Notes: generated by a model from the letters alone, not told the origin. A DNA stretch of 64,000 bases from Eulemur rufifrons (GCF_041146395.1 NC_090996.1:30714738-30778737), one strand, 5' to 3'; shown: positions 1 to 11,400, counted from the first letter of the stretch. Numbers and translations are program-made.

Positions 1-890
1 AACTTTATATAGCTCCATACCCCTTAATCTTTTCAAAGTTCTGATGAAGTAGGAATTAGTCCCTTAGCTTTTCAAATGAGGAAAAGGCTCGGGACAATCA
101 AGAGGATTGCTGAAGGTCACGGTGAGTGAGCGGCAGAGACTGCATTCCACCCCAGGTCTGATGAACTACAGAACCGAAGCTCTCTGGGATCCACCAAGCA
201 TCAGTTCCAATTTACAAAAACAGCCTGAAACTCAGACCAGTCAGTGTGGCCCAGGGCATCTGTAGATAGTGGCTTGGCTTGCTTCAAAAGCACCAGGCGA
301 TCTGGAGTTTGTGTGATGCACAGCCTTCCACTAACTCTGTAGAATCCACCAGGGAGTGTTAAACTGCAGGCCTTCCTGGAACAGGCAGAAAACCATTAAC
401 AGAGAAGAGCCTTCCATTCTCTGCTACCGAAGACATTTAGATTAACACTTTGGAAAAGAACCAAGAAAGTAAATATCAGAGGGAGTCATTCTATCCTAGC
501 AACTCAGAGCAGGTAATGAAAAAAAAATCACACGTTTATATCCTTTATATGAATGTTACTCAAACAGCGCTGAAACAATACAACATTTACAACTGGATAA
601 AGGTTTTTTACATCCAGGACTCTTGGAATTCATGATGCCAGTGATGCTGAAAATCGGCCGTTATCTAAAATCTGCACTTTAAGAGAAAACACACTGCAAA
701 CCCCATGCTTTACGCTCTCCTCTGTGCATCTCTCTGCCTCTGAGCTTGGCCTTGAGAAATACAAGTTGTTTGTACATCATTTAGAAATTTCAGTTGATTC
801 TGCAGGTTAAAGAAAAGGGAGGACAGAATTTCCTGGAAAAAAAACAAAATTAAACTGTAAAACAGCACTTTGAGGAAGGTAAAATTATAC
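1..890. other. Unique non-coding stretch
   Basis: No gene, RNA gene or recognisable interspersed repeat is visible. Open frames are short (a 61-codon frame at 450-635 is the longest on the plus strand) and show no domain or codon pattern. The composition is mixed and non-repetitive. It could be intronic or intergenic. Confidence 0.5.
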
Positions 891-925
891 GCATACATAT
901 ACACACACACATACATACACACACT
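891..925. repeat. (AC/AT)n simple repeat
   Basis: A short, impure run of AC dinucleotides broken by 'atac' units. It is a degenerate microsatellite. Because of it, a short frame on the minus strand reads as an artificial MCMYVCVYMYA-like peptide that should not be taken as a gene. Confidence 0.8.
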
Positions 926-949
926 CTCTTACCTGAGAGCATGCTAGTG

Positions 950-1620
950 CTAGTTCGTTTCAATAAGAAACAAATCTGCAGTTGATGCTGATGAAAGCAG
1001 TTGTACATTTTATTACTAATAAGTGACATGAGGGGCTTATTACAAAATATTTCTAAACATACAAAATTCTGTAATGGGACCCCCAGGGGCCAGGCCCACA
1101 AATTGTGTACTCTGTGTGCTGTATATGCACAGCCAAGTGTTTCCACGGTAACTAAGGCGGTGTATGTGAGCAGTTGAGAATTGCTGGCGTGCAGAAATCC
1201 TAAAGCCTGCCGACTTTTATTTTTAGTCTGAACGGTTAGATTTCACATTTCATCAGTGTTCAGCTTGCTTCTGTTTCCTAACAAACACCGCACGCACATG
1301 CACACTCCACCAGATGTCTATAGTTTATCATGCAAATATTACATAGAGGCGATAATCATTATTAACGAACATAATCACCCAAAGTCGGGAGAAATATCAT
1401 TCACTGCCAGTTTGTGCACAATCCCTTATGTCCCAGAGTCAAAAGGGAAAAGAAGGAAGGAAAAAAAAAAACTGTCAGTGATCAGATGCATGCTTTAACA
1501 AAGAATATAGCTCACGTCCTGCTAATAGGCTGCTGTTATGAAATTTCTTTCTGTTTTGACAACACTTTTCCTCCCCAAGAACACAGTGTACAAAGGCAAC
1601 AGTTGCCAGGATGGGCCACT
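950..1620. other. Unique block, candidate conserved non-coding element
   Basis: About 670 bases without recognisable transposon sequence. It holds a canonical octamer motif ATGCAAAT at 1330-1337 and several AT-rich homeodomain-type cores, such as 'attattaac' near 1358. It has no open frame of note. It reads like the enhancer-type conserved blocks of developmental gene deserts, but conservation cannot be seen from one genome, so the call is inference. Confidence 0.35.
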
Positions 1621-1977
1621 GGTTATTCTTCATCACAAGCTTCTAAAGACCCCCCCCAATCCCCACCCAAGCCCCTCTTCCAGGGGTGATAGTAGCAAGC
1701 CTTTGTGTTGTCAGTTACAAGATGGAAGGAAAATCGAGCATCAGTCTTCTTGATTTCTCCTCTTTGTTCTTCTCTTTCTTGGCAGTTGGTCTTCTCAGCC
1801 TGGCCACCCCCTGACCTTTTGTTTCTCTGCAACAGAGACTACAAACTTGCAGCCTGCAGGTCATGACAGGCTTGCAGACATGGTTTGTTTGGCCCACATA
1901 GTGTTTAAAAAATAAAATAAAAAAGAACTAGCTGTTTCAGTTTTAAAAATGGGGAGGTTTCACATACAAATCCAGAT

Positions 1978-2013
1978 AGAAAGAAGGAAAGAAGGAAAGG
2001 GAGGAAAGAGAAA
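1978..2013. repeat. GA-rich (GAAA/GGAA) low-complexity tract
   Basis: A purine-rich run of 'agaaagaaggaaag' style units. The surrounding 1620-2610 is otherwise unique, with T/C-rich patches at 2160-2340 and no feature I recognise. Confidence 0.75.
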
Positions 2014-2611
2014 TGTCTCTGCCACACTGGGCCAGCAGACCTGTTGGTGGTGATGGGCTGAGAGGGTAAGATCTGTCGTCTTTAAACCAGACAAGCGTGG
2101 TCCACGTTGTTGTGTCACCACTTCCCTTCTAATGCTTTGCCAGGCCCACATCGCCTTGATTCCTTTTTTAAATCCTGGTTTATCATGCCCCTCTAATCCC
2201 CTCCTGGAGCAAACAGATCTCTCCTTGGCTCCCCACTCCAGGATTTGACTTTAGGGGACTCGTACAATTCTCCTAAAATGCGCCTTTCTCCCTTCATCCC
2301 TGCCAACTTCCTTCTCTCCCCGCCTTCCTTCTCTTAAGTAATTCCTAGACACTTTCTATGTTTCACTCACTGTGAATGACCTAGAGAAAGGCCATGTGGC
2401 TCATCATCTCAAGGATGTAGCAATTATGGTTGTATGATGATTTTTTTCCCCGAACAATACACAGGAACAAGAAGCTTGGTCTTGACTCCCAATGCCATGG
2501 TTTTCTCACCTTTAAGATGACCCTACAGTGGTAAAAGTCAGATTGATAATGGCTGCTAAAGACATCCCAGGGCTTAGCCAGTGATCATTAACAGTGTAAC
2601 ATGAAGGGATC

Positions 2612-2840
2612 TGGTACAATGATTAAGAACCTGGGCCGTGGACTTAGGAAGAACTGGGTCTCAATGCTGGCTCCCTCCAGCTGCTGGTTCTATGATCTTC
2701 AGTAATGTAGTCTCTTTGAGACTCAGTTTTCTCATCAGAAACGTGGTTTAATAGTAGGTAACTTCATAGAAATGCTCTGAAGATTAATAAGAGTGCCTAA
2801 AAAGCATGTAGCACAGTGACAAATAGTAAGTAAATTTAAT
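2612..2840 (+). repeat. MIR SINE
   Basis: Matches the MIR order from left to right: a 'gattaagaacctggg' tRNA-like start, a 'gactcagttttctcatc' core, a 'gaagattaat' middle and an L2-like 'gcctaa...agcacagtgacaaatagtaag' tail. It is diverged, as expected for a pre-eutherian SINE. Confidence 0.85.
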
Positions 2841-2945
2841 GGCACTTTTAAACATTTTTTTGGCAGTCTTAGAGACACATGATTGGCCAATTGGGCAGAA
2901 AATTAGAAATTGAAGCTAACCCTCTAAAATTCAGAACATGTGGCA

Positions 2946-3470
2946 CCAGTTGTCTATTGCTGAATAACAAAATATCCCCAAAACTTAGTGATTCAAAAGC
3001 AATAAACGGTTATTAAGCATCCACATGTTCTGTGGGTCAGGACTATTGGAGTAGTTTGGCTGGTAGTTCTCACTTGTGATCTCTTCTGAGGTTTCAGTCA
3101 AGGTGTCAGCTGGGCTGCAGTTATCTGAAGGGTCAACTGGGGGTGGAGGAGCCACTCCCAGGACGGTTCATTCACAGGTTGGTCGGTTTGTGCTGAGTCC
3201 TGGGTTTCTCTCCACATGGTCCTCTCCGGAGGTTGGCTTCAGTGTCTTCAATACAACTGGCTTCACCCAGAGCCAATGATCCAAGAAACAAAGTGGGGAG
3301 CCATCACAGTTTTTACAACCGAGCCTTAGGTATCACACAGCACCACCTACTCTATACTCTGTTGGTCACACCACCCAGACGTGACGCCATGTGGGAGGAG
3401 ACTACACAAGGCCACAAATTGTAGGAACCAAGTACCATTGGGGCCATCTTGGAGTCTGGGTACCACCCTG
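2946..3470 (-). repeat. MLT1-type MaLR LTR (ERVL-MaLR)
   Basis: Read on the minus strand this is an MLT1 LTR. Its 3' end corresponds to 2946-3010 ('ttgtctattgctgaataac' on plus, the complement of the family's '...taatttgttatgcagcaatagac' end) and its 5' end lies at the 'gccatcttggagtctggg' motif near 3450. The length of about 525 bases is close to a full LTR. No internal retroviral region adjoins, so it is a solo LTR. Confidence 0.8.
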
Positions 3471-3675
3471 TGATCTTCATACACATATGCATAAACAGTC
3501 CAATAATATGAAGGAGGATGTGTTATATATTTAATGATTGGTAGAGAGTTATGGTAACAGGCATACCTACTTGATACCTTGGGGAAAAGTTAAAAGCAGG
3601 AGTCAGACCATTTCAGAGAGTATCTGACACTTATAATGAATGTTAAAAGGGAGGCAGCCAGTGTAAACAATCTAC

Positions 3676-3925
3676 ATCTATCACTAACATCTGTGCAGGC
3701 TTCTGTATATATTATCTCATTAGATCTTCTCAAAGTCTCATTCATTCATTCCTTTTATTTTGAACAAATACCCGCTGTATATCAGATACCGCACTAGGTG
3801 CTGGTAATGCGGCGAAACAGGTGAGACATGACTGTCGCCCTCCTAGCTCTGGCCTGCGAGAGGGAATGAAGACATTTGATGAAATCCAAAGTGTGAACGT
3901 CACATAGGCTTGATGTGGAGATTGC
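3676..3925 (-). repeat. L2/MIR-tail related fragment
   Basis: 'cattcattcc...gaacaaatac' followed by 'cactaggtgctggtaatgcgg' matches the reversed 3' end of L2 and MIR elements (complement of '...caataaatgtttgttgaatgaatg'). The left 60 bases (3676-3736) look like a second, MIR-derived minus-strand scrap. Confidence 0.6.
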
Positions 3926-3974
3926 ACAGGACCAACGTGTCAAGTGCTTTCCATGGGCTGGATGTGGTGGCGAA

Positions 3975-4170
3975 TGCTTAAGTAGCCTTATTTCATTTGA
4001 TTCTGTGACCTCCTTCTAAGATAGGTACTCAAAGTGTCTCTAATTTTCATATATGAGGAAAGCAAGCCTCTAGGATTAAATCAATGATACCAGGCTCCTG
4101 AGGACGGCTGTGCAGTGGGGACTACATTCCCAGTGACGCCTACTGAGTTCTGCACCCTGCCATACCGTAT
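3975..4170 (-). repeat. Diverged MIR, minus strand
   Basis: 'gataggtactc' then 'atatgaggaaagcaagcctc' follows the reverse-complement MIR order (a '...gtaggtact...atgaggaaactgaggc...' pattern). Divergence is high and the ends are approximate. Confidence 0.5.
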
Positions 4171-4240
4171 CTGTCAGACTGCTCCACTGCAAAGTTAATA
4201 TTTTTCTCTTTGTAATGAATAAGTATCCTTAGCCTTCCTC
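4165..4240 (+). repeat. Old L1M fragment (short)
   Basis: 'ctccactgcaaagttaata' followed by 'ctttgtaatgaataagtat' repeats the wording found again at 4875-4925. Both are the same segment of an ancient L1M element, so this is either a partial duplication or a second fragment. Confidence 0.5.
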
Positions 4241-4589
4241 CGTGTCTCCCGGGAGGAAGGAGCATGACTTTCTAATTCACACCCAGGGGCCACACGGGCC
4301 ATTGATAACCTTGTAGTCAGGGTCACGTTCCCCAGTCTCATTTCACTCCTTGCCCCATGACAAGCCAGGCTTTTGTGCAGTAAATGTCAAGGCAACAACA
4401 GAAAGGAACCGGGAGAGGACAAAGGGAAGTCACACGCTCGCCGCGGCCAGACTGGACTGCACTTGACTTATCTTTATTGGCGAGGAGGATGTGCCCACCT
4501 AGTTTGATGGCAACTAATTTCTCTTTCCTGTTCCAGGATCCTACCCTGGCTCCCAAATTGCATTTAATTGTTATTTTTCCTTAGACCCC

Positions 4590-5070
4590 TCTCACATGTG
4601 ACAATTCCTGAGCATTTCTTTGTCTTTCATAACTCGGATGTCTTTGAAGAGTACTGGTGAGTTATTTTGTAAAAATATCCCTCCATTGGGTTTTAATGAT
4701 GTTCCCTCATTAGATGTTTTCAAGTACGATGGAGGATTTGCATTTCAGGCAAGAACACTGCAGAAATAACATGCGCTTCTCAGTGCGTGATGCCAGGGTT
4801 AACGGGATGTTGATATGTCTTATTACAGGTGATGTTAGCTCTGATCACTTGGTTAAGGCAATATCTGTTGGACTTCTCCAGTGCAATGTTAATATTTTTC
4901 CCTTTGTAATTAATAAGTTATCCTGTGGGGAGATACTTTGAGACCACACAAATACCCCGTTATCATTACACTTTTGCCCCCTCATCCCAGCATCTTTGGA
5001 TAGTTTCTGCCTGCAACAATTATCACCGTGGTGTTTGTATAATGTCTAAATCTTCTGAAAAGATGGCAGC
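4590..5070 (+). repeat. Old L1M-type LINE fragment
   Basis: Diagnostic wording includes 'aactcggatgtctttgaag', 'ggtgatgttagctctgatc', 'cagtgcaatgttaatattt' and 'ggggagatactttgagacc'. This chain occurs in ancient L1M elements. No open reading frame of LINE protein survives. Confidence 0.55.
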
Positions 5071-6040
5071 CAGATGCAGTTTATTAACTTCCTGTGACAA
5101 AGCTCCCTGTCACCTGAAACAAGCCATTCCAGCTGTAATAGATTTGGCCAAGAAGGCTTTACATTCAGCCAAATAATCTTCCTGAAGCTTCTGCCCAGTC
5201 ACTCTTAGGTCAACAGAGAACAATCATCATTCAACCTGGTTATATTCTCTGCCTTTGCTTGGTCTGTCTTAAGCATAATGAAGCACCACACTCTAGATGT
5301 ATCCAAACAAGCAAGAAGCAAAAAGGTTTATCATTTCCCTTAAAGCAGATATTCCTGTAGAGCCCACAAGGGCCCCAAAAAGACAGTGCATGAGTGAAAA
5401 AGCATGTTGGCTAATGACGATATAGGGAGTGCCAGGGCCCCTTGGTAAACCAAAGATCACATGAGCCATATAAAAATGAAGCTGCTACCAGTCCCAGCTG
5501 AAATTTCCTAGGACTATTTTTTTTTTTTTTCAACAGCTTTAGTGAGATATTTTCCTAAGAGTTTTTAAAAGTCGGTTTTCTGAATCTTCTGTTTCATAAA
5601 CAGGAAATAAATGACTCCACATATTAAATGTTTTCAAATACAATTAGAACATAATCTGTGCAGGTCAAAATGAAAAATCTCCATGAGGCGTTTTCGGTCT
5701 GCAGGCTACCCAGGAGTTTATGTCCTCGGGTAGAACTCTCTTTGTACAATCCGAGCACCCAGTTGCTTTTAGGGGAGGTCTTGTGTCTCATGCTCCAGGG
5801 TCATGTTTTAATCTCAAAGTGTGCTCAATTTTTTTTTTCCTCTCCCATAACCTGGCGTCTGCATCCCATACACATTACAGGTGGGGTTTTGAATGTGAAA
5901 GTTAGAGTCTATTTGTCCAGAGACAGTTGGCATCATAATAGATCCAACCCCTTACTATTTTCTCAGCCCCAAAGCTTGGCTGGAAATATAGACAGTGAAT
6001 TAAATTAGCCCAGATCTCCTCTTGCATGGCAGTGCTTCCG
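5070..6040. other. Mostly unique non-coding stretch
   Basis: Contains a T-run at about 5519-5532 followed by 'caacagctttagtgagatat', which resembles a tiny old L1 fragment. The rest has no recognised repeat, gene or RNA. A 116-codon frame at 5658-6008 has no visible domain and is taken as chance. Confidence 0.45.
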
Positions 6041-6046
6041 CTCCGC

Positions 6047-6446
6047 TGTCATTTGAATATGACATGTCCCCACTAAAACTCACGTGGAGGATTGGTCCCC
6101 AGTGTGCTGGTGTTGGCAGGTGGCACCTTTAGGAGGTGATTAGTTCCTTAATATGAATTAATGTCTTTCTGCTGAGACTGGGTTAGTTCTCAAGGGCATG
6201 GATTAGTTCCCTGCAAAAGTGGGTTGTTACAAAGTGACACCTCCTCTTGTGTTTTACCCTTTGGTATGATCCCTTCTCCTTCCACATCTCCATCATGTCT
6301 TCCACATCTCGCCAGAAGCAGACCAGATGTGCTGTTGGTTTTGCACTTCCCAATCTCAAGAACCCTGAGGCCAAATAAACCTCTTTTCCTTATAAATTAC
6401 CCAGGCTCAGGCATTCTGTTATAGCAAGAGAAAACAGACCAAGACA
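6047..6446 (+). repeat. MaLR solo LTR (MST/MLT1-like)
   Basis: Begins TG and ends CA (400 bases). The order of signatures is MaLR: 'tgtccccactaaaactcac' near the start, 'aggaggtgattag', then 'aaataaacctcttttcctt' followed by 'ataaattacccaggctcag', the polyadenylation and R/U5 section, and 'gaaaacagaccaagaca' at the end. It is a solo LTR; the flanking 5-mers (tccgc/tcatc) agree at 3 of 5 positions, so the target duplication is decayed. Confidence 0.85.
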
Positions 6447-6772
6447 TCATCCTATGGCATTAATTCTATAACCTGCTCTTATGTTTCCTCTCCACCCCCA
6501 GAGTTGAAAAATCTTGCATATGTTCTTTGTCTGTTTTCTAGACTAAAATATTAAATTAGGCAAGCCTGGAAGACCTTCCTCAAAGTCAATATCAGTCTTT
6601 GAGACCACACATTTTTGTTTCATTTAATCCATGAGTGATTCATCACTCCTTGTCCATGCATCCAGGAGGTATTTTAAAAAAATACTTCAATGTTGAAGTA
6701 GAAAATTTCCTTGCTGTAAATCAACATATACAGTATGGCATCCCAAGCATGGAATTTCAGGGATGCAGCACA

Positions 6773-6990
6773 GCATGTTCCAAAAAGCAGAGATTCTGGA
6801 GCTAGATTGCCTGGCATGAAATCCGAGCTCCATCACTTAACTGCTTGTCTTACCAGGGACAGATTACTTAGTCACTTTGTGACTCAGTTTCCCCCCCCGT
6901 AAAATGGGTTTAATAATGGTACCCACTTCATACGATAGTAGTTAAGACTAAATGGGTTAATACAAGTAGAGTGCCTAGAATAGACATAAA
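6773..6990 (+). repeat. MIR SINE
   Basis: Signatures in order: 'attctggagctagattgcct', 'cttagtcactttgtgactca', 'gtttcccccccgtaaaatgg', 'gtacccacttcatacg' and 'gtagagtgcctagaatag'. A nearly complete MIR. Confidence 0.9.
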
Positions 6991-7017
6991 GGGATCAGAG
7001 GAACCTCTATAAGGTTG

Positions 7018-7036
7018 GGTGATTTTTTTTTTTTTA
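7018..7036. repeat. Poly-T run
   Basis: A thymine run of about 14 bases between the MIR at 6773-6990 and the unique block that follows. It is not attached to a recognisable retrocopy. Confidence 0.7.
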
Positions 7037-7049
7037 CTACTTCTGAAAG

Positions 7050-7500
7050 AAGTAAAAATCCACTCAGGAAATGGAACAAGACGAGTAGACGAGAAAATAA
7101 TACAGTGAATGAGCTGAGAGAGAAAGCTTTTATTGTATTTTATTTTATTTTCCGACTTGAAGGAAGATCCAGCACAAACTTCCATCTTAAACCAAGCTGG
7201 CATCTCTTGTTTTTATCTTTCATGTCTCGAGCCCGAATCTCCAAAGACAATTGTGAAGGGATTGTGTTTGACTGATCAATCAAAAGCAGCCCCCTTGCAT
7301 GTCTTCTGAGACTCTGAATTAAAACCTCCAGGCAGGATTCTGGGGAGGACAGGACCGGTGAGGGGGCGGGCAGCTGCTCAAAGTTGAGTGGGCTTTGATG
7401 GCAGAGAAGCAGCCGAGATAAAAGAGCTCCTCCCAGCAGAGCTGAAATTAAAACAGGAAACATTTCATTAGGCCCAGTCCCAGGAAAGGAGCCCTGGGCG
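7050..7500. other. Unique block, candidate conserved non-coding element
   Basis: About 450 bases with no transposon similarity, with motif-dense wording such as 'gtttgactgatcaatcaaaa' and 'caaagacaattgtgaagg' (CAATTG, TGATCAATCA PBX/homeobox-like). A 138-codon minus-strand frame (7140-7556) crosses it but has no domain, and its composition does not look protein-coding. An enhancer is the favoured guess. Confidence 0.35.
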
Positions 7501-7714
7501 GTGAGGAAAAGAAGATGGGAGCAACACCATGGGCCAGCCCTGTCGGCAGTGGGCAAGCGAGCAGACCACCTGCTAGAACAGTCCTTCCCAGGATCCCGTT
7601 GGGATTATCATCACTCCCGTCACCGTGAGGCCCCTCTGCCACAGGAACACCAGGAAGTCAGCGTCCTCCAGACGTTGGCATCCAGGGTGTGCAGGACAAC
7701 CTGATCCCCACTTA

Positions 7715-8060
7715 CCTGGCTTCAGTCTTTTCCCCCGTCTCTACGGATCCTGGTTCTGTGCCCAAAGTCTCCAACTTCTCCCACTGGTCTGGGCACTGAC
7801 CACCATCAAACAGACCTTACCTTCCTTGTGTCAGCCTCTAGCAACTTTATTTCTCCTGCCTGGACTGCCTTTTACCCACCTCTGCTGGCCAAGATCCTAC
7901 ACATCCTTCAAAATCTGGCTGAAGGATCCCTTCTTACAAAATACCCTATAGCTTCTACCAGCAACACATTTCTCCAATCTGTCTAGGGGGAGTTAGCCTT
8001 TCCTAGTTATTAAATTTTAGGATATGACACAGATCTGGTAGGTTATGCATAGGCCAATGA
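7715..8060 (+). repeat. L2 LINE 3' part
   Basis: Relic of L2 ORF2 and 3'UTR in plus orientation: 'tttctcctgcctggactgcc', 'gatcctacacatccttcaaa', 'atctggctgaaggatccctt'. These mirror the L2 motif 'cctggaatgc...catccttcaggtctcagc'. No intact frame. Confidence 0.75.
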
Positions 8061-9368
8061 CCCCCTCTGTTCTCTGGGCACATCTTATTTGTAGGTAGAT
8101 CATTTATTTGATTCTCACCCAACTGAAGCAGAGAATGTTAGAGTTGAAAATGACCTTAGGCCTCCTGTGGTTCAGAGATGGCAAATTTACAGCACAGGCA
8201 ACACTACTTCTCCCATCCGTGCTTGTGGCAGATGCCACGTATCACTCAGAACATTCTTGGCTTCCATCGAACCTGGCCTCAGACTCCTTATCAATGTTCC
8301 AGGTAGCTGGACTCAACATACATGATTGGGGAATTTTGGGGAAGACACAAACATGCAGTCCATAATACAAGATGAGTATAATTAACCCACAAGGATGGAG
8401 TGGCAATCAGAGTATATGGCCCATAGGGGCATGCGACAATATGTCATTCGTAACAAGACCTTGGGAATTAAACACAAGGGCAGCCTGGCACGGTGCTTCT
8501 GGACATATTCAGGCAATGATTCTAGGCTAGTGGGCAGAAACCTGACTTAGGTCACTCACTGTAGTAGGGGAGTCACAGCTTCTTATTCAGGGTGTAGAAC
8601 TAAACTAGTCCACATACTTGGGGCCCCAAAGGATTCTGCAATGTGAATATAGTTGTGTTCTGTGAATCTTCAGTAAAACTTCCCCCAGACACAAATAGGA
8701 CCATTACCAGTGTGACTATAAACTGGAGAAAGGGAAGGCTGATGGTTATTGATTGACATTGGCTTTGAACTGAAGCTAATGCACAGAGACAAAAAATAAA
8801 CAAAATAACACAAAGAAAATAAAACAAAAGCAGATGTGATTTGGGATAGAAGACATACGTGCCAGCCCTAAAGTAATTCAGTACCACCCTCCATTATATA
8901 TAAAGAACCCAAAATCTAGGAAAGTAAACTATCCTAAGCATGTCTAAGAACCAGACTTCTAACTCTGAATTCCCCAGCTAGTACCGTTGTGCATAGACCA
9001 TGCTGCTTCCCAAAACAGTGCATTAGATAGAACAGTACATGTTATGTGCACGTGAGTGGGTGTAAAATTAAATTATTCCAAATTGAAAACAGAAATGTTG
9101 CAAGAAAGCAACATTTCCCAAGATTTGTTCTAGTTAATTGCATGGAATATTAATATGTGTCGTAAAAATGCAGGAATCTTTCATCTAATTGGGTCTCTTT
9201 AAGACATATGCTTTAAATATTCTAATAGGCATGGTGATGTTTGAAAAGGAAAAATATGGTGTTCAGAATTTTTCAAATGCTTTAACTCATAAGAATATTT
9301 TGGCCAGGATCATTTCATAGGAATAGTGTGTGACAAAGTTTGGTTCGAAAAATGCTAATAAAAAAGAA
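8060..9368. other. Largely unique stretch
   Basis: 8125-8210 has 'gagaatgttagagttgaaaa' followed by 'tgaccttagg', a motif seen at the edge of some ancient MIR/L2-type repeats, but too diverged to name. 8310-8365 ends in LTR-like 'gggaattttggggaagacac'. From 8560 to 9368 I see no gene or repeat that I can name. Confidence 0.4.
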
Positions 9369-9369
9369 C

Positions 9370-9580
9370 AGCGATTTTGGAATCTGCCTTTGATTTGCAT
9401 ACTGCTACTATAACTTACTTGCTGTGTGTGCTCACACTGGTATCTTGAACTGTCTGATCCTCAGTTATTAATATCTCATGTATGAAACAGGTGTGATAAT
9501 GACATCCCAGAGGGATTTAATGAGTGAACACACTCCAAGTGACTGACGATAGTGGGCACTTAATAAGTATTAATTCCATT
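9370..9580 (+). repeat. MIR SINE
   Basis: 'ttttggaatctgcctttgat', 'taacttacttgctgtgtgtg', 'gatcctcagttattaatatc' and 'gtgggcacttaataagtatt' follow the MIR order through the shared L2-type tail. Confidence 0.75.
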
Positions 9581-9639
9581 GCCTAAACCCTGATGCATGG
9601 GCCTGAGAACTACTTTCTCAGCAGCAATGCTAGTCTCTT

Positions 9640-10065
9640 AAATTAAAATTATGTTTTGCCACTGCTTAATTGCTGTGTAAACATCTTGGCTCTTGTCCCT
9701 TATTTATTCAGCATTTATTCAACGTGAACTCTGCGTGCATGCCAGAGATGACACGATGTGTTCATGAAAACATTTCATTTTTCCTCCTGAGAATGCAGGA
9801 AGGCTACTTCCCAGCCTGCTGGTGTCTTGATACGTCCACATTGCTGAGTTCTGGTCATATCAGAATGTAGGTGGAAATGACGTACGTCATTTCTGGGCTT
9901 GGGCCCTAAATGATCTGCATAATCATCCATGTGCTCTTTTGCCCACCTGTGTGTCATTGTGGCTTCTGAGACAGTGAAGCCATCATGATGGACGAAACTT
10001 GGGAACCTGCATCTCCCAGGTACCACTTGGAGGATCATCTTTCCAGAAGGGTGTCAAGCTACAAA
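9640..10065. other. Unique block with CRE-like palindrome
   Basis: Non-repetitive sequence. It holds the 20-bp perfect palindrome at 9874-9893 (separate entry). No gene or transposon is seen. The density of unique motifs makes it a candidate regulatory element; this is inference. Confidence 0.35.
9874..9893. promoter_or_regulatory. 20-bp perfect palindrome with two overlapping CRE half-sites
   Basis: The sequence GAAATGACGTACGTCATTTC is its own reverse complement. It contains TGACGT and ACGTCA, the ATF/CREB half-sites, separated so that they form TGACGTACGTCA. Three CpG-type positions remain in a CpG-poor region. The function as a bZIP site is inferred from the motif only. Confidence 0.5.
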
Positions 10066-10171
10066 CCGTTAGCATTATACCTTGCACAAATCAGAAAACA
10101 ACAAAAACATAGCATGTCAAGCCCCCAAGACTGTAGAGTTTATGTGTTATCTCTGCATACATAGTCTGGCT

Positions 10172-10395
10172 CAAGGTTTTTCAACCTCAGTATGATTGAC
10201 ATGTGGGGCTGGACGTTTGCTTGGTATGGAGTGCTGTCCTGTGCACCATAAGATGTTTACCTCTACCCACTAGATGCCAGTAGCACACCCTCCAGTTGTG
10301 ACAACTGCAACTGTCTCCAGACATTGTTCAATGTCCCCTAGAGGTGGGCTTGGGGAGAGGGGAGGTAAAAGTCACTCCCGTTGAGAAAACCACTG
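10172..10395 (-). mobile_element. MER20 (hAT-Charlie DNA transposon)
   Basis: Complete MER20 in reverse orientation. The left end 'tttttcaacctcagtatg' and right end 'ttgagaaaaccactg' are the terminal inverted repeats. The middle has the hallmark 'cccactagatgccagtagca' and 'tgtctccagacattgttcaa'. The flanks, 'gtctggct' and 'atctaggc', resemble a decayed 8-bp target duplication. Confidence 0.9.
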
Positions 10396-11175
10396 ATCTA
10401 GGCTGATGGGGCCAATACCCTGTGAAATCAAGAATCCTAATGACTTGCAAACTCACTGAAATACTGAACAAATAGAGCTGCAGATGTCATAAAACTGTTT
10501 CAAAACCAGATGAAGATGCAACTATTTGGCAAACCTCTCTAGTTTCCAACAGAATCACCAATAAGAATACATGCCATGCATTCCTTAGGATGACATGTCC
10601 ATGAAGAGAAGACAAATGAGACCATCAGTTTAATAATTGTGATTTGATTATCAAAGAAACTTAAAATCCCCTGTCACACATGAGGTTGCTTACGTCTACA
10701 TAGGGCCTATTCTCTCCCCATATTGTTGTCTGAAAGGTCTTTTTACAGGAGAAAACCAACAAAAACACAACTGACAAACCAAGAGGCTCCAGAATCACAG
10801 AATTTTGAACACATTTGTAAAATGAACTGGATCCTCCCCTCTAGATGGTTTCAGCATCTTTAATTGGGTCCTATGTTTGTGAATCCCAAACAGGAGCCAG
10901 AGAGTAAAAAAAAAAATAACGCTTCCCCATCTTATTTGGTCCTGAAACTTGTTTCTCATGGCAACATCAATCTCGAGGTAGGCACACTGGGGAACACGGT
11001 GCTATCAGAAAAGAATAAAGTATAACAGTTTCCTACACTAGCTGGGGATCCCAGCTATCTGGGGTGAAGCTGGTCTCTACTAATCCTACATGCACACCTG
11101 AACATTTCTCACCTGCTTGGTGCAATGTGGTGATGGACAGACCACCCTTGTGGTGATGTCACGCGGGCCATGTGA
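10396..11175. other. Unique non-coding stretch
   Basis: No gene or named repeat. It contains a short A-run at about 10905-10917. Some sentences, such as 'gtttctcatggcaacatcaa', look non-repetitive and could belong to a regulatory block, but nothing is decisive. Confidence 0.4.
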
Positions 11176-11179
11176 GTAT

Positions 11180-11400
11180 GAAGTCAGCTTGTATTCAACA
11201 CACTGCCTTTGACGAGAAACAGACCCTGGAGAAAGCCCTGATCTTGACTCATGGACTAGCTAAGCCTCAGTTTCTCATCTGTGAAATAGATGCAATGACA
11301 CCTCCTTCAACTGGGGTAAAAACGAAATGAAAACTGTGCATGCGAAATGCCGAGCGTGGCTGTTGACGCAAGAAGCTCTAGATAAATGCTGCCGTCGTTA
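11180..11400 (+). repeat. Diverged MIR
   Basis: 'aagcctcagtttctcatctg', then 'tgaaatagatgcaatgacac' and 'agctctagataaatgctgcc', fits MIR core-to-tail order. The 5' part is diverged, so the start is approximate. Confidence 0.6.

Noticed and set aside
349..365. CTCF-like 'ccaccagggagtgtt'
   Set aside because: Only a partial match to the core; no second support.
7140..7556. 138-codon minus-strand open frame, the longest in the window
   Set aside because: No domain, signal or family resemblance; overlapped by other frames; composition unlike coding; sits on a likely non-coding block.
10260..10300. CTCF site at 'cactagatgccagtagcac'
   Set aside because: It is the normal MER20 interior and matches the CTCF core poorly.
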